A stretch of 9,752 nucleotides of DNA, from assembly GCA_900544025.1 (NCBI GenBank), contig UQTM01000099.1, positions 1 through 9,752 of the forward strand, given 5' to 3'. The notes below the pieces were generated by a model that saw nothing but the letters and a program-made list of their open reading frames with translations, made no database searches and had not been told where the DNA came from. A program made the position numbers and the translations under genes. The DNA comes from an uncultured Odoribacter sp. (lineage in GTDB: Bacteria; Bacteroidota; Bacteroidia; Bacteroidales; Marinifilaceae). Position 1 is the first letter of the stretch. Every line of letters starts with the position of its first letter. This document shows positions 1-6,273 of this stretch, one piece after another.

Positions 1-347
1 GTCTCTAAAGGTTTCTTTGTTTCTATAATGTGAATGTTCAGATCTTCCCAATAAGGGGGGATAGGCGTCCCCAGGCGTGCAACTGAGTCGTGGTTCCCGG
101 CCATGACGACGATTTGCAAGCCGGGATTGGATGTGGTCGTTTTCTTCATAAAACGGTAAAATTGCTTTTATGCCTGAGCAGAAGGATTTGCAACGTCGAA
201 AATATCTCCGGTGATTAATAAAGCATCGATTTCCAGTTTTTCGGTGTGTGCGCTTCTCCAGTCGAAAAAGGCTTAATACTCTTCGCTCCGGTCGTAACCG
301 AAAAAAGTTTGTCCGATATGCCAGTCGGCCGTATGTAGGATTCTCAT
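1..347 (-). pseudogene. sbcD: SbcD-like nuclease, N-terminal part, two in-frame stops, runs off left edge
   Basis: On the minus strand, from an ATG at 347, the frame reads MRILHTADWHIGQTFFGYDR and continues to the window edge. It has the metallophosphatase signatures of SbcD/Mre11, the nuclease of the SbcCD DNA-end-processing complex: DxH (D8, H10), GDIFD (47-51) and GNHD (84-87). After GNHDS it continues ARLGTPIPPYWEDLNIHI, as SbcD proteins do with ARLxAPxPLLE. Codon 25 (275-273) and codon 60 (170-168) are both TAA, although the frame and the similarity run straight through them. At both places glutamine would fit (EEY-Q-AFFDW; SAQA-Q-KQFYRF), so each stop could be a single CAA-to-TAA change. 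TAA ends yggS, thiH, thiG and other genes here, so recoding is unlikely. The frame is also incomplete at position 1; sbcC would normally follow. Identification is solid; whether it is a true pseudogene or a sequence error is open. Confidence 0.82.
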
Positions 348-383
348 GTTGTACGGATTCTTGAATAGCTTTATTGCGAGTTT

Positions 384-414
384 CGAATTTAGGGAAAAGA
401 TGAACATTCGTAAA
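384..414 (-). promoter_or_regulatory. Possible Bacteroidota promoter for sbcD (weak)
   Basis: On the minus strand, TTTA (414-411) is followed after 19 bases by TAAATTCG (391-384). Each is one mismatch from the Bacteroides -33 (TTTG) and -7 (TAnnTTTG) elements, with a normal spacer. It lies about 36 bp upstream of the sbcD ATG. The match is suggestive only. Confidence 0.22.
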
Positions 415-435
415 GGATTTTCGTTTATTTTGGTA

Positions 436-443
436 TATATTTG
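436..443 (+). promoter_or_regulatory. Candidate -7 box (TATATTTG) upstream of yggS
   Basis: TATATTTG is a perfect match to the Bacteroides -7 consensus TAnnTTTG. It lies 60 bp before the yggS ATG, giving a plausible leader of about 50 nt. No convincing -33 TTTG is seen 19-21 bases upstream, so this rests on the -7 element alone. Confidence 0.32.
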
Positions 444-478
444 TCAGAGTTGTCAAAAAGGTTAAAATAGCTTTTTTG

Positions 479-486
479 TAAATTTG
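479..486 (+). promoter_or_regulatory. Second candidate -7 box (TAAATTTG) upstream of yggS
   Basis: TAAATTTG also matches TAnnTTTG perfectly. It is only 17 bp before the yggS ATG, so the leader would be about 10 nt, and no -33 element is visible at the right spacing. It is a less likely alternative to the box at 436-443; one or both may be chance in this AT-rich gap. Confidence 0.2.
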
Positions 487-503
487 TTGTATGATATACG
501 ATT

Positions 504-1184
504 ATGAGTATTACAAAGAATTTAGAGGAAATAACACGCTCATTGCCTAAAAATGTGAAACTGATTGCCGTTTCAAAAACGAAACCCGTACCGGACCTCG
601 AAGAGGCATGGCGGTGGGGGCAGCGGGCTTTCGGAGAGAATAAGGTGCAGGAATTGGTAAGTAAATACGACGTTTTACCCAAGGATATAGAGTGGCATAT
701 GATCGGGCATTTACAAACGAACAAAGTGAAATATATCGTACCTTTTGTAAAGCTGATTCATGGGGTAGATAGCGGGGAATTGCTGGCGAAGATCGATAAG
801 GAAGCGGGTAAGGTTGGGCGTGTTGTGGACTGCTTGTTGCAATTCCATATTGCAGAGGAAGAGACGAAGTTCGGTTTAAGCGAGGAGGAAGCGAACGGGT
901 TGCTGCAAAGCAGCGCTTATCGGGAGATGCGGAATGTACGGGTTACCGGGGTTATGGGGATGGCCACTTTTACCGATGATCAGGCACAAGTACACAAGGA
1001 ATTCAAACATTTGAAAGAAATATTCGACCGTTTAAAGCTGCGCTATTTCTCCGGACAGGATTATTTTAAAGAATTGTCGATGGGGATGTCCGAAGATTAC
1101 CGCATTGCCGTAGAGGAAGGCAGCACGATGGTGCGGATCGGGAGTTCTATATTCGGTGCAAGAAATTATAATTTAGAAAATTAA
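504..1184 (+). CDS. yggS: YggS/PLPBP family pyridoxal-phosphate homeostasis protein
   Basis: This 226-residue protein has the full length and all landmarks of the YggS/PROSC (PLPBP) family, cytosolic proteins that bind PLP in an alanine-racemase-type TIM barrel without known enzyme activity and help control free vitamin B6. Seen: IAVSKTKP (21-28), with K25 as the expected PLP Schiff-base lysine; FGENKVQE (43-50); WHMIGHLQTNK (64-74); GVMGMATF (149-156); and the C-terminal phosphate-binding stretch from LSMGMSEDY (191-199) to RIGSSIFGAR (211-220). The ATG at 504 starts right where family members start; no clear Shine-Dalgarno precedes it, as is usual in Bacteroidota. It is the first gene of a rightward group and diverges from sbcD. 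A 70 bp gap separates it from the next gene, so co-transcription is possible but unproven. Confidence 0.95.
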   Translation: MSITKNLEEITRSLPKNVKLIAVSKTKPVPDLEEAWRWGQRAFGENKVQELVSKYDVLPKDIEWHMIGHLQTNKVKYIVPFVKLIHGVDSGELLAKIDKEAGKVGRVVDCLLQFHIAEEETKFGLSEEEANGLLQSSAYREMRNVRVTGVMGMATFTDDQAQVHKEFKHLKEIFDRLKLRYFSGQDYFKELSMGMSEDYRIAVEEGSTMVRIGSSIFGARNYNLEN

Positions 1185-1254
1185 GTTTAAAAATTCCGTA
1201 TATATCGGTATTTCGGAAAGAAGTTGTACAGTATATCAATTTAATAATAAGATT

Positions 1255-2235
1255 ATGGGAAATTTAAAGACCAAATTTGCAGGGCTGGAGTTAAACAGTC
1301 CGATTATCGCCGGAAGCTGTGGATTAACGTCTGATATTAAAAGATTGCAGGAAATTGAAGTGGCGGGTGCCGGTGCCGTGGTGTTGAAATCCATATTTGA
1401 AGAACAGATCAATATGGAAGCGTCCAGGAGTATAGGGGATAACAGTTACCCGGAGGAAACCGATTATATTCAAAATTATATCCGGGCCAATACCGTCCAG
1501 CAATATATCGATCTGGTGAAATTAGCCAAAGAAAGATTGAAAATTCCGGTGATTGCCAGCATTAATTGTTTGAGTAACGGGGAATGGATCAGTTTTGCGA
1601 AAGAATTGGAGAATGCCGGAGCGGATGCCCTTGAGTTGAATACTTTTATTCTACCTTTGGATGAGTTTAAAGAAAGTGCCGATATTGAAAATATTTACTA
1701 CGATATAGTAAAACAGGTAAAAGCTCAGGTCAAGATTCCGTTGATTTTGAAAATCGGGCATTATTTTACCAATCTGCCTATGTTTGTGAGTAAATTGAAA
1801 GCGCTGGGTGTAGATGCCGTTACTTTATTCAATCGGTTTTATGAGCCGGATATCGATATCGAGCGTATGACGATAGGAGTGGCGTCTGTATTCAGTTTAC
1901 CTACCGATCTGCGTCAGTCGTTGCGCTGGACGGGTATCCTGGCAGGACAGGATAAACAATTACAGATTTCTTCTTCTACCGGGGTACATAACGGGGAAGC
2001 TGTGGTGAAATTATTATTAGCCGGGGCTACTACCGTCCAGGTTTGTTCGGCTCTTTACGAACAGGGGATTCCTGCGATACGTACGATGAATTATTTTGTC
2101 AGTTCGTGGATGGAGAAAAAATCATTCAGGAGTATAGAGGAATTTCGTGGAAAGTTGTCGTATGCCGATCCCAGCCATGCCGACCGTTACGAACGTGCGC
2201 AATTTATGAAATATTTTAGCGATCGCAGGGATTGA
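1255..2235 (+). CDS. Dihydroorotate dehydrogenase-like FMN protein lacking the catalytic Cys
   Basis: This 326-residue TIM-barrel protein aligns with class 1 dihydroorotate dehydrogenases: an N-terminal LNSPIIAGSCGLT (13-25), an AGADALELN strand (121-129), LILKIGHYF (163-171) matching the VKLPPYF strand with its FMN-contacting lysine (K166), and a C-terminal FMN-phosphate region (STGVHNGE then AGATTVQVCSALYEQG). In true PyrD of class 1A the ELN strand runs on as ELNLSCPN, with Cys as the catalytic base. Here it reads ELNTFILP, so that position (about 132) is Ile and the CPN motif is gone. The usual GTGGI loop is also altered to SSTG. This fits the paralogous 'DHODH-like' group seen in Bacteroidota. 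FMN binding is likely; dihydroorotate oxidation is doubtful and the substrate unknown. No pyrimidine gene is nearby. It is followed 34 bp later by the lipoprotein gene. Confidence 0.85.
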   Translation: MGNLKTKFAGLELNSPIIAGSCGLTSDIKRLQEIEVAGAGAVVLKSIFEEQINMEASRSIGDNSYPEETDYIQNYIRANTVQQYIDLVKLAKERLKIPVIASINCLSNGEWISFAKELENAGADALELNTFILPLDEFKESADIENIYYDIVKQVKAQVKIPLILKIGHYFTNLPMFVSKLKALGVDAVTLFNRFYEPDIDIERMTIGVASVFSLPTDLRQSLRWTGILAGQDKQLQISSSTGVHNGEAVVKLLLAGATTVQVCSALYEQGIPAIRTMNYFVSSWMEKKSFRSIEEFRGKLSYADPSHADRYERAQFMKYFSDRRD

Positions 2236-2269
2236 AACCAAAGTTTTTATCAGCTAAAGATTTAATTGC

Positions 2270-3457
2270 ATGAAGTATCTTTCTTTCTTATTGGTGGTGT
2301 GCTTGTTTGCCTGTACGGGTAACAAATATCAGGGTGTTCCGGAAAAATACCATGTTTTGCTGGATTCGGCATTGGTTAAAGCCGGAAAGAATGCCCCGGA
2401 ATTGAAAAAAGCTCTCGAAACCGCTCCCGAAACTCAAAAAGAGGGGATCGCATTTTTGATCGCTTATATGCCTGAACGAGATTTGCAGCAGCTTACAGCC
2501 GCATTTTTACTGGAAAATGCCGATTATGCTTATCAGGCAAGGGATAAGTATAGCTGGGCAAAAGCTTTGCCGGACAGTATTTTTTTGAATGAGGTGTTGC
2601 CTTATGTCAGTTTAAACGAAACCCGTGAAGGCTGGAGAAAAGATTTTTATGAGCGGTTTGGAAAGTATGTAGCTCATTGTAACACTATTTTTGAAGCGAT
2701 CGATTCGATCAACCGGAATATCCGGGATGAAGTGATGGTGGACTATAATACCAAACGCGAGAAACCGGACCAGAGTCCGGCAGAATCGATCCGGCAGGGG
2801 ATGGCTTCGTGTAGCGGCTTGTCTATATTGCTGACCGATGCTTTCCGGGCTGTGGGAATTCCTTCGCGTATTGCCGGGACGCCTAATTGGCATGATGGGC
2901 GGGGAAACCATAATTGGAGTGAAGTTTGGGCCGACGGAGAATGGTACTTTACAGAGTATTATCCCAATCAATTAAATAAAGCCTGGTTCTTTGCCGATGC
3001 CGGAAAGGCAGATAAAAACAAGGCCGAAAAAGCGATCTATGCTTCTTCTTTTAAACCTACCGGAATTTATTTCCCTTTGGTATGGGACGAGAGTATCCGC
3101 TATGTTCCTGCCCAAAATGTGACGGATAGATATGTGGAGCTTTATAAGGTTTATGAATCGGAAATCACGACCGACGGAAATCATGTAACGGTGGAAGTGA
3201 TGATGTTTAAGGACAATCAGTGTACACTCCAATCCGACGACCGTGTTGCGGCTAACGTAGATGTATTTTGCGGGAGCGAGCAGATGGGAGGCGGGCGTAC
3301 TGCCGGGGTAACTCAGGATATGAACGATATTCTAAAGTTTATTCTGGAGAAAAACCGCACTTACACCTTCAAGTATGCCGACGAGAAGGGAAATCCACGG
3401 GCGGTGGACGTTAAGATCGGAGAGCGGCCGGAACGCGTGAAACTGTATATGAATTGA
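2270..3457 (+). CDS. Transglutaminase-fold lipoprotein
   Basis: The 395-residue product starts with a lipoprotein signal peptide: MKYLSFLLVVCLFAC, a lipobox LFAC with lipidated C15, followed by TGNK. It should be anchored in the envelope. An alpha-helical region (about 20-150) precedes a transglutaminase-like papain-fold core: catalytic C181 in GMASCSGLS, GIPSRIAGT, then H214 in GNHNWSEVW and GEWYFTEYYP. In the usual pattern the third catalytic residue is Asp (WxxxDP-like); here the matching position is E229. The C-terminal 130 residues (about 265-395) look like a beta-sandwich add-on rich in charged residues. Similar proteins in Bacteroidota are annotated only as transglutaminase domain-containing. 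A protease, peptidoglycan-amidase or peptide-binding role is possible; none is proven. It is the last gene before the terminator at 3531-3570. Confidence 0.85.
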   Translation: MKYLSFLLVVCLFACTGNKYQGVPEKYHVLLDSALVKAGKNAPELKKALETAPETQKEGIAFLIAYMPERDLQQLTAAFLLENADYAYQARDKYSWAKALPDSIFLNEVLPYVSLNETREGWRKDFYERFGKYVAHCNTIFEAIDSINRNIRDEVMVDYNTKREKPDQSPAESIRQGMASCSGLSILLTDAFRAVGIPSRIAGTPNWHDGRGNHNWSEVWADGEWYFTEYYPNQLNKAWFFADAGKADKNKAEKAIYASSFKPTGIYFPLVWDESIRYVPAQNVTDRYVELYKVYESEITTDGNHVTVEVMMFKDNQCTLQSDDRVAANVDVFCGSEQMGGGRTAGVTQDMNDILKFILEKNRTYTFKYADEKGNPRAVDVKIGERPERVKLYMN

Positions 3458-3530
3458 AAAAAGACGTAGAAGCATTTTATCCGGAAAGAAGAAAAGCCAG
3501 AGAAGTGATTCTATTTATTGTTTTATAAAG

Positions 3531-3570
3531 AACGGAGCTATTCAGCGAATCGAATAGCTCCGTTTTATTT
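3531..3570 (+). terminator. Rho-independent terminator after the lipoprotein gene
   Basis: A perfect 13 bp inverted repeat, AACGGAGCTATTC (3531-3543) and GAATAGCTCCGTT (3552-3564), encloses an 8-base loop and is followed on the plus strand by TTATTT. It lies 73 bp after the lipoprotein stop. The same hairpin stands 46 bp beyond the thiF stop on the other strand, where only CTTTAT follows, so it may also slow or stop the convergent thi transcript, but the T-rich side favours the plus strand. Confidence 0.78.
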
Positions 3571-3609
3571 AGGTAACGATGAGTAACCGATAAACAAGGC
3601 AGGACGAAC

Positions 3610-4323
3610 CTATTTCTTAATCTCTAAAAGCCGGAATGTTCCTTTTAAAAGGTTTATCAGCAGTAATTTGCCAGAAAGCGTGTCGGGACTGTTTAAGATT
3701 ACCTTTATCGCCTCTGTCGCCTGAATGGAACCGACCACTCCCGGTAATGCTCCGATCACTCCCAATGGTTGCCGGAAATCTTTAATGCCTTCGTGGTATT
3801 CGTATAAATCGCGGTAGGTGATACCGTTTCGATAGTTAAATACCGACACTTGCCCTTCAAACTCACAGATGCTTCCATAGATGAACGGTTTTCCGCATTT
3901 GACGCAAACGTCATTGATCGCATACCTGCTGAGCAGGTTATCGGTGGCATCGATCACCACGTCATATTCGTTTACGATTTCTTCAGAATTTTCTGTAGTG
4001 AATCGCTGTGTGTATGAATGTATGCAAATATACGGATTCAGAGCCTGTAATTTGCCGGCGGCAACTTTTGTTTTCGGTTCGCCGATACATCGGGTGTCGT
4101 ATAATACCTGCCTTTGCAGGTTGCTTTCCGATACCGTGTCATCGTCCATAATGCCGATTGTACCGATACCTGCCGCTGCCAGGTAGAGCAGGACAGGAGA
4201 ACCCAGGCCTCCGGCCCCGACCACCAGAATTTTAGCGTTTTTGATCTTTTCTTGTCCCTGCTCGCCGATTTCTTCCAATAAAAGATGCCGGGAGTAACGT
4301 TCTTTTTCTTTTTCCGATAACAT
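3610..4323 (-). CDS. thiF: ThiF/MoeB/HesA-family adenylyltransferase for ThiS
   Basis: This 237-residue E1-like enzyme should adenylate the C-terminal Gly of the sulfur carrier ThiS for thiazole synthesis. Seen: RYSRHLLL at 9-16 (R12), the ATP loop GAGGLG (36-41), acidic DDD (60-62), NLQRQ (68-72), and DATDN (125-129) with the conserved Asp D128. The C-terminal EAIKVI (204-209) is also typical. Unlike E. coli ThiF it has no CxxC pair near residue 170 and no C-terminal CPxC, so the zinc site is absent. The Cys that links to ThiS in E. coli (NCRTAGVVG) is replaced at this point by DFRQPLGVIG (F183). A lone CVKC lies at 140-143, in another place. It sits 13 bp after thiH as the last operon gene, which makes thiF the best call over moeB; ThiS itself is not in the window. 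Confidence 0.88.
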   Translation of the reverse strand: MLSEKEKERYSRHLLLEEIGEQGQEKIKNAKILVVGAGGLGSPVLLYLAAAGIGTIGIMDDDTVSESNLQRQVLYDTRCIGEPKTKVAAGKLQALNPYICIHSYTQRFTTENSEEIVNEYDVVIDATDNLLSRYAINDVCVKCGKPFIYGSICEFEGQVSVFNYRNGITYRDLYEYHEGIKDFRQPLGVIGALPGVVGSIQATEAIKVILNSPDTLSGKLLLINLLKGTFRLLEIKK

Positions 4324-4336
4324 GTTTTATTTCTGT

Positions 4337-5470
4337 TTACATCCAGTTATCCCAGTCTTTCCATACCGGCTCGTATCCTAATTGCTGAATTTCGGCAGCT
4401 ACTTCGGCAGGGGTGCGTTCGTCGCTGATATGGAATTGTTCCAATGCTTGCGGATAAGTGAAATACCCGCCCGGTTCGGTTTTCGATCCGGCGCTGACAG
4501 AAGTCGCTCCCAGGGGGATGATGTGCTTGCGGAAAGTAGCGTTTTCGCGGGTCGAGATGGAAATATCCACATCGTGGTCGAATATCCGGAAAGCAAAGAT
4601 CAATTGTGCCAGTTCCCTGTCGTTCATCACGACATTGGGCTGAAAATGGCCTTCGGATGGACGCATACGTGGAAAATTCACGCTATAGCGGGTTTGCCAG
4701 TAGTTTTTTTGCAGATAACGCAGATGCCGTGCCATCATGGTGACATCGGTACGCCAGTCTTCCAAGCCGATCAGTACGCCTAAGCCGATTTTGTGGACAT
4801 TGGCCTGTCCCATACGATCGAATCCATTTACACGCCACTCGAATTTCGATTTCATACCTTTGGGATGATATACATTGTATCTGGCCCGATTATAGGTTTC
4901 CTGAAAGCAAACCACACCATGTAATCCTGAATGGGTAAGCCGTTCATATTCTTCTGCTTTAAGAGGCATTACTTCAATAGAAAGATTAGCAAAAAGCGGA
5001 CGTGCCAGTCGTAAAGCTTTTTCCAGATAATCGACTCCTGCGTCTCTCGGATTTTCACCTGTGACAATCAACAGGTTTTCAAAGTTCCCCAATTTTTTAA
5101 TCGCATGGAGTTCGTTTAAGATTTCCTCTTCCGTCAGGATTACCCGTTTAATCGGATTATTGTGGTTAAAACCGCAATATACGCAAAAGTTGGTACAGGA
5201 ATTCGTGATGTATAAAGGAATATACATAGACACTGTTTTCCCAAAGCGTTGCAAGGTATATTTACGGCTAAGTTCAGCCATAGGCTCTAAATACCGGGTG
5301 GCTGCCGGAGAGATCAGCGCCATAAAATCGCCGATATCCAAATGACTTTTTCCTAAAGCTTGTTCCACGTCGGCGGCTGTCTTGGATTTGATTTGCCGGG
5401 TGGTATCTTCCCAGGAATATTTTTCTAATTCTTCTGAAAAATTCATAACGGTTGAATTTTTAAAGTTCAT
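4337..5470 (-). CDS. thiH: 2-iminoacetate (dehydroglycine) synthase ThiH, radical SAM
   Basis: ThiH cleaves tyrosine by radical SAM chemistry, releasing p-cresol and the dehydroglycine that ThiG uses for the thiazole ring. It is the oxygen-sensitive alternative to ThiO. The 377 residues match the family length. The [4Fe-4S] motif CxxxCxxC is C92, C96 and C99 in NSCTNFCVYCGF. Further family stretches are VTGENPRD, EVMPL, GLHGVVCFQETYN, YHPKG and the C-terminal KDWDNWM. The start is uncertain: the ATG at 5470 is used here, 10 bp after thiG with a weak AAAAGG ahead of it, but the internal ATG at 5446 (M9, before NFSEELEKYSW) matches the usual ThiH N-terminus better. Close packing with thiG and thiF indicates one transcript. 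Confidence 0.96.
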   Translation of the reverse strand: MNFKNSTVMNFSEELEKYSWEDTTRQIKSKTAADVEQALGKSHLDIGDFMALISPAATRYLEPMAELSRKYTLQRFGKTVSMYIPLYITNSCTNFCVYCGFNHNNPIKRVILTEEEILNELHAIKKLGNFENLLIVTGENPRDAGVDYLEKALRLARPLFANLSIEVMPLKAEEYERLTHSGLHGVVCFQETYNRARYNVYHPKGMKSKFEWRVNGFDRMGQANVHKIGLGVLIGLEDWRTDVTMMARHLRYLQKNYWQTRYSVNFPRMRPSEGHFQPNVVMNDRELAQLIFAFRIFDHDVDISISTRENATFRKHIIPLGATSVSAGSKTEPGGYFTYPQALEQFHISDERTPAEVAAEIQQLGYEPVWKDWDNWM

Positions 5471-5480
5471 GTTTTGCCTT

Positions 5481-6248
5481 TTATTCCAAAAATGCAGTCA
5501 AAGGCGAACTGGCTGCGGCTTCGAAATGTTGTTTGCCGAGTCCGGCTTCGAATGCCATTCTTCCGGCTTCTGTCGCAGCTTTAAAAGCGATTGCCATTGC
5601 CACCGGATCGCCTGCGACGGCTATAGCCGTGTTTACTAACACGGCATCTGCTCCCATTTCCATCGCTTCTGCCGCATGGCTGGGAGCACCTATTCCTGCA
5701 TCTACAACCACCGGCACATTGCTTTGTTCGATAATGATCCGGAGAAATTCTTTCGTTTGAAGTCCCCGGTTTGTTCCAATAGGAGCCCCTAAAGGCATGA
5801 CCGTTGCTGCTCCTGCGTCTTCGAGGCGTTTACAAAGTACCGGATCGGCCTGACAATAGGGAAGGACGATAAATCCCATTTTAGCCAGTTCTTCGGTAGC
5901 TTTTAAAGTTTCGATGGGATCGGGCAGTAAATAGCGGGGATCGGGATGAATTTCCAGTTTCAGCCAGTCGGTTCCGAATGCTTCCCGGGATAACTGGGCT
6001 GCGAAGATAGCTTCTTTGGCGTTTCGGACTCCGGAGGTATTGGGGAGTAACTGAATATCGGGGCGAAGAATATGTTTCAACATGTCGTCGTTTTTATCTG
6101 CCATGTCGATTCGTTTCATTGCGACGGTCACCATTTGACTACCGGAAGCAGCAATCGCTTTTTCCATAACCTGATTGGACGAAAATTTTCCTGTTCCGGT
6201 GAACAGACGTGAAGTAAAAGTTTTGTCTGCAATTTTTAAAGATTCCAT
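5481..6248 (-). CDS. thiG: Thiazole synthase ThiG
   Basis: ThiG condenses deoxyxylulose 5-phosphate, dehydroglycine and the sulfur of ThiS thiocarboxylate into the thiazole phosphate. The protein has 255 residues, a normal length, and is intact. Seen: SRLFTGTGKF (13-22), LLPNTSG (67-73), and the strand WLKLEIHPDP, with K97 as the expected Schiff-base lysine. Also present are VLPYCQADP, MPLGAPIGTNRG, VPVVVDAGIG and GADAVLVNTAIA, together giving a standard TIM barrel with its phosphate-binding C-terminal loops. It starts 25 bp after the ThiE-ThiD-ThiE gene; no Shine-Dalgarno is visible. ThiH, encoded 10 bp downstream, is its partner in anaerobes. Confidence 0.97.
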   Translation of the reverse strand: MESLKIADKTFTSRLFTGTGKFSSNQVMEKAIAASGSQMVTVAMKRIDMADKNDDMLKHILRPDIQLLPNTSGVRNAKEAIFAAQLSREAFGTDWLKLEIHPDPRYLLPDPIETLKATEELAKMGFIVLPYCQADPVLCKRLEDAGAATVMPLGAPIGTNRGLQTKEFLRIIIEQSNVPVVVDAGIGAPSHAAEAMEMGADAVLVNTAIAVAGDPVAMAIAFKAATEAGRMAFEAGLGKQHFEAAASSPLTAFLE

Positions 6249-6273
6249 ATCATATAAATTTTGTCTGTTTGGT

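Noticed and set aside
170..180. An 11-base match ATGCCTGAGCA here and at 7571-7581, containing a CTGAG core like the THI box
   Set aside because: Both copies lie inside coding sequence (sbcD and thiD) and the rest of the TPP riboswitch consensus is absent, so this is a chance match.
168..275. TAA codons in sbcD as evidence of an alternative genetic code or programmed readthrough
   Set aside because: TAA is the natural stop of yggS, thiH, thiG, the ThiE-ThiD-ThiE gene and thiC in this window, and no hairpin or readthrough context stands out.
491..552. A short frame starting at the ATG at 491, overlapping the yggS start, as a possible leader peptide
   Set aside because: It is about 20 codons, out of frame, with no regulatory residue bias or attenuator hairpin.
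2612..3232. Long minus-strand open frames opposite the lipoprotein gene
   Set aside because: They are antisense shadows: no recognisable domain, while the plus strand has a signal peptide and catalytic motifs.
3458..3530. An open stretch after the lipoprotein stop reading ELKKDVEAFYPERRKA
   Set aside because: It has no start codon of its own, is about 24 codons long and ends before the terminator; it would need a frameshift, and the preceding gene already ends at a plausible place.
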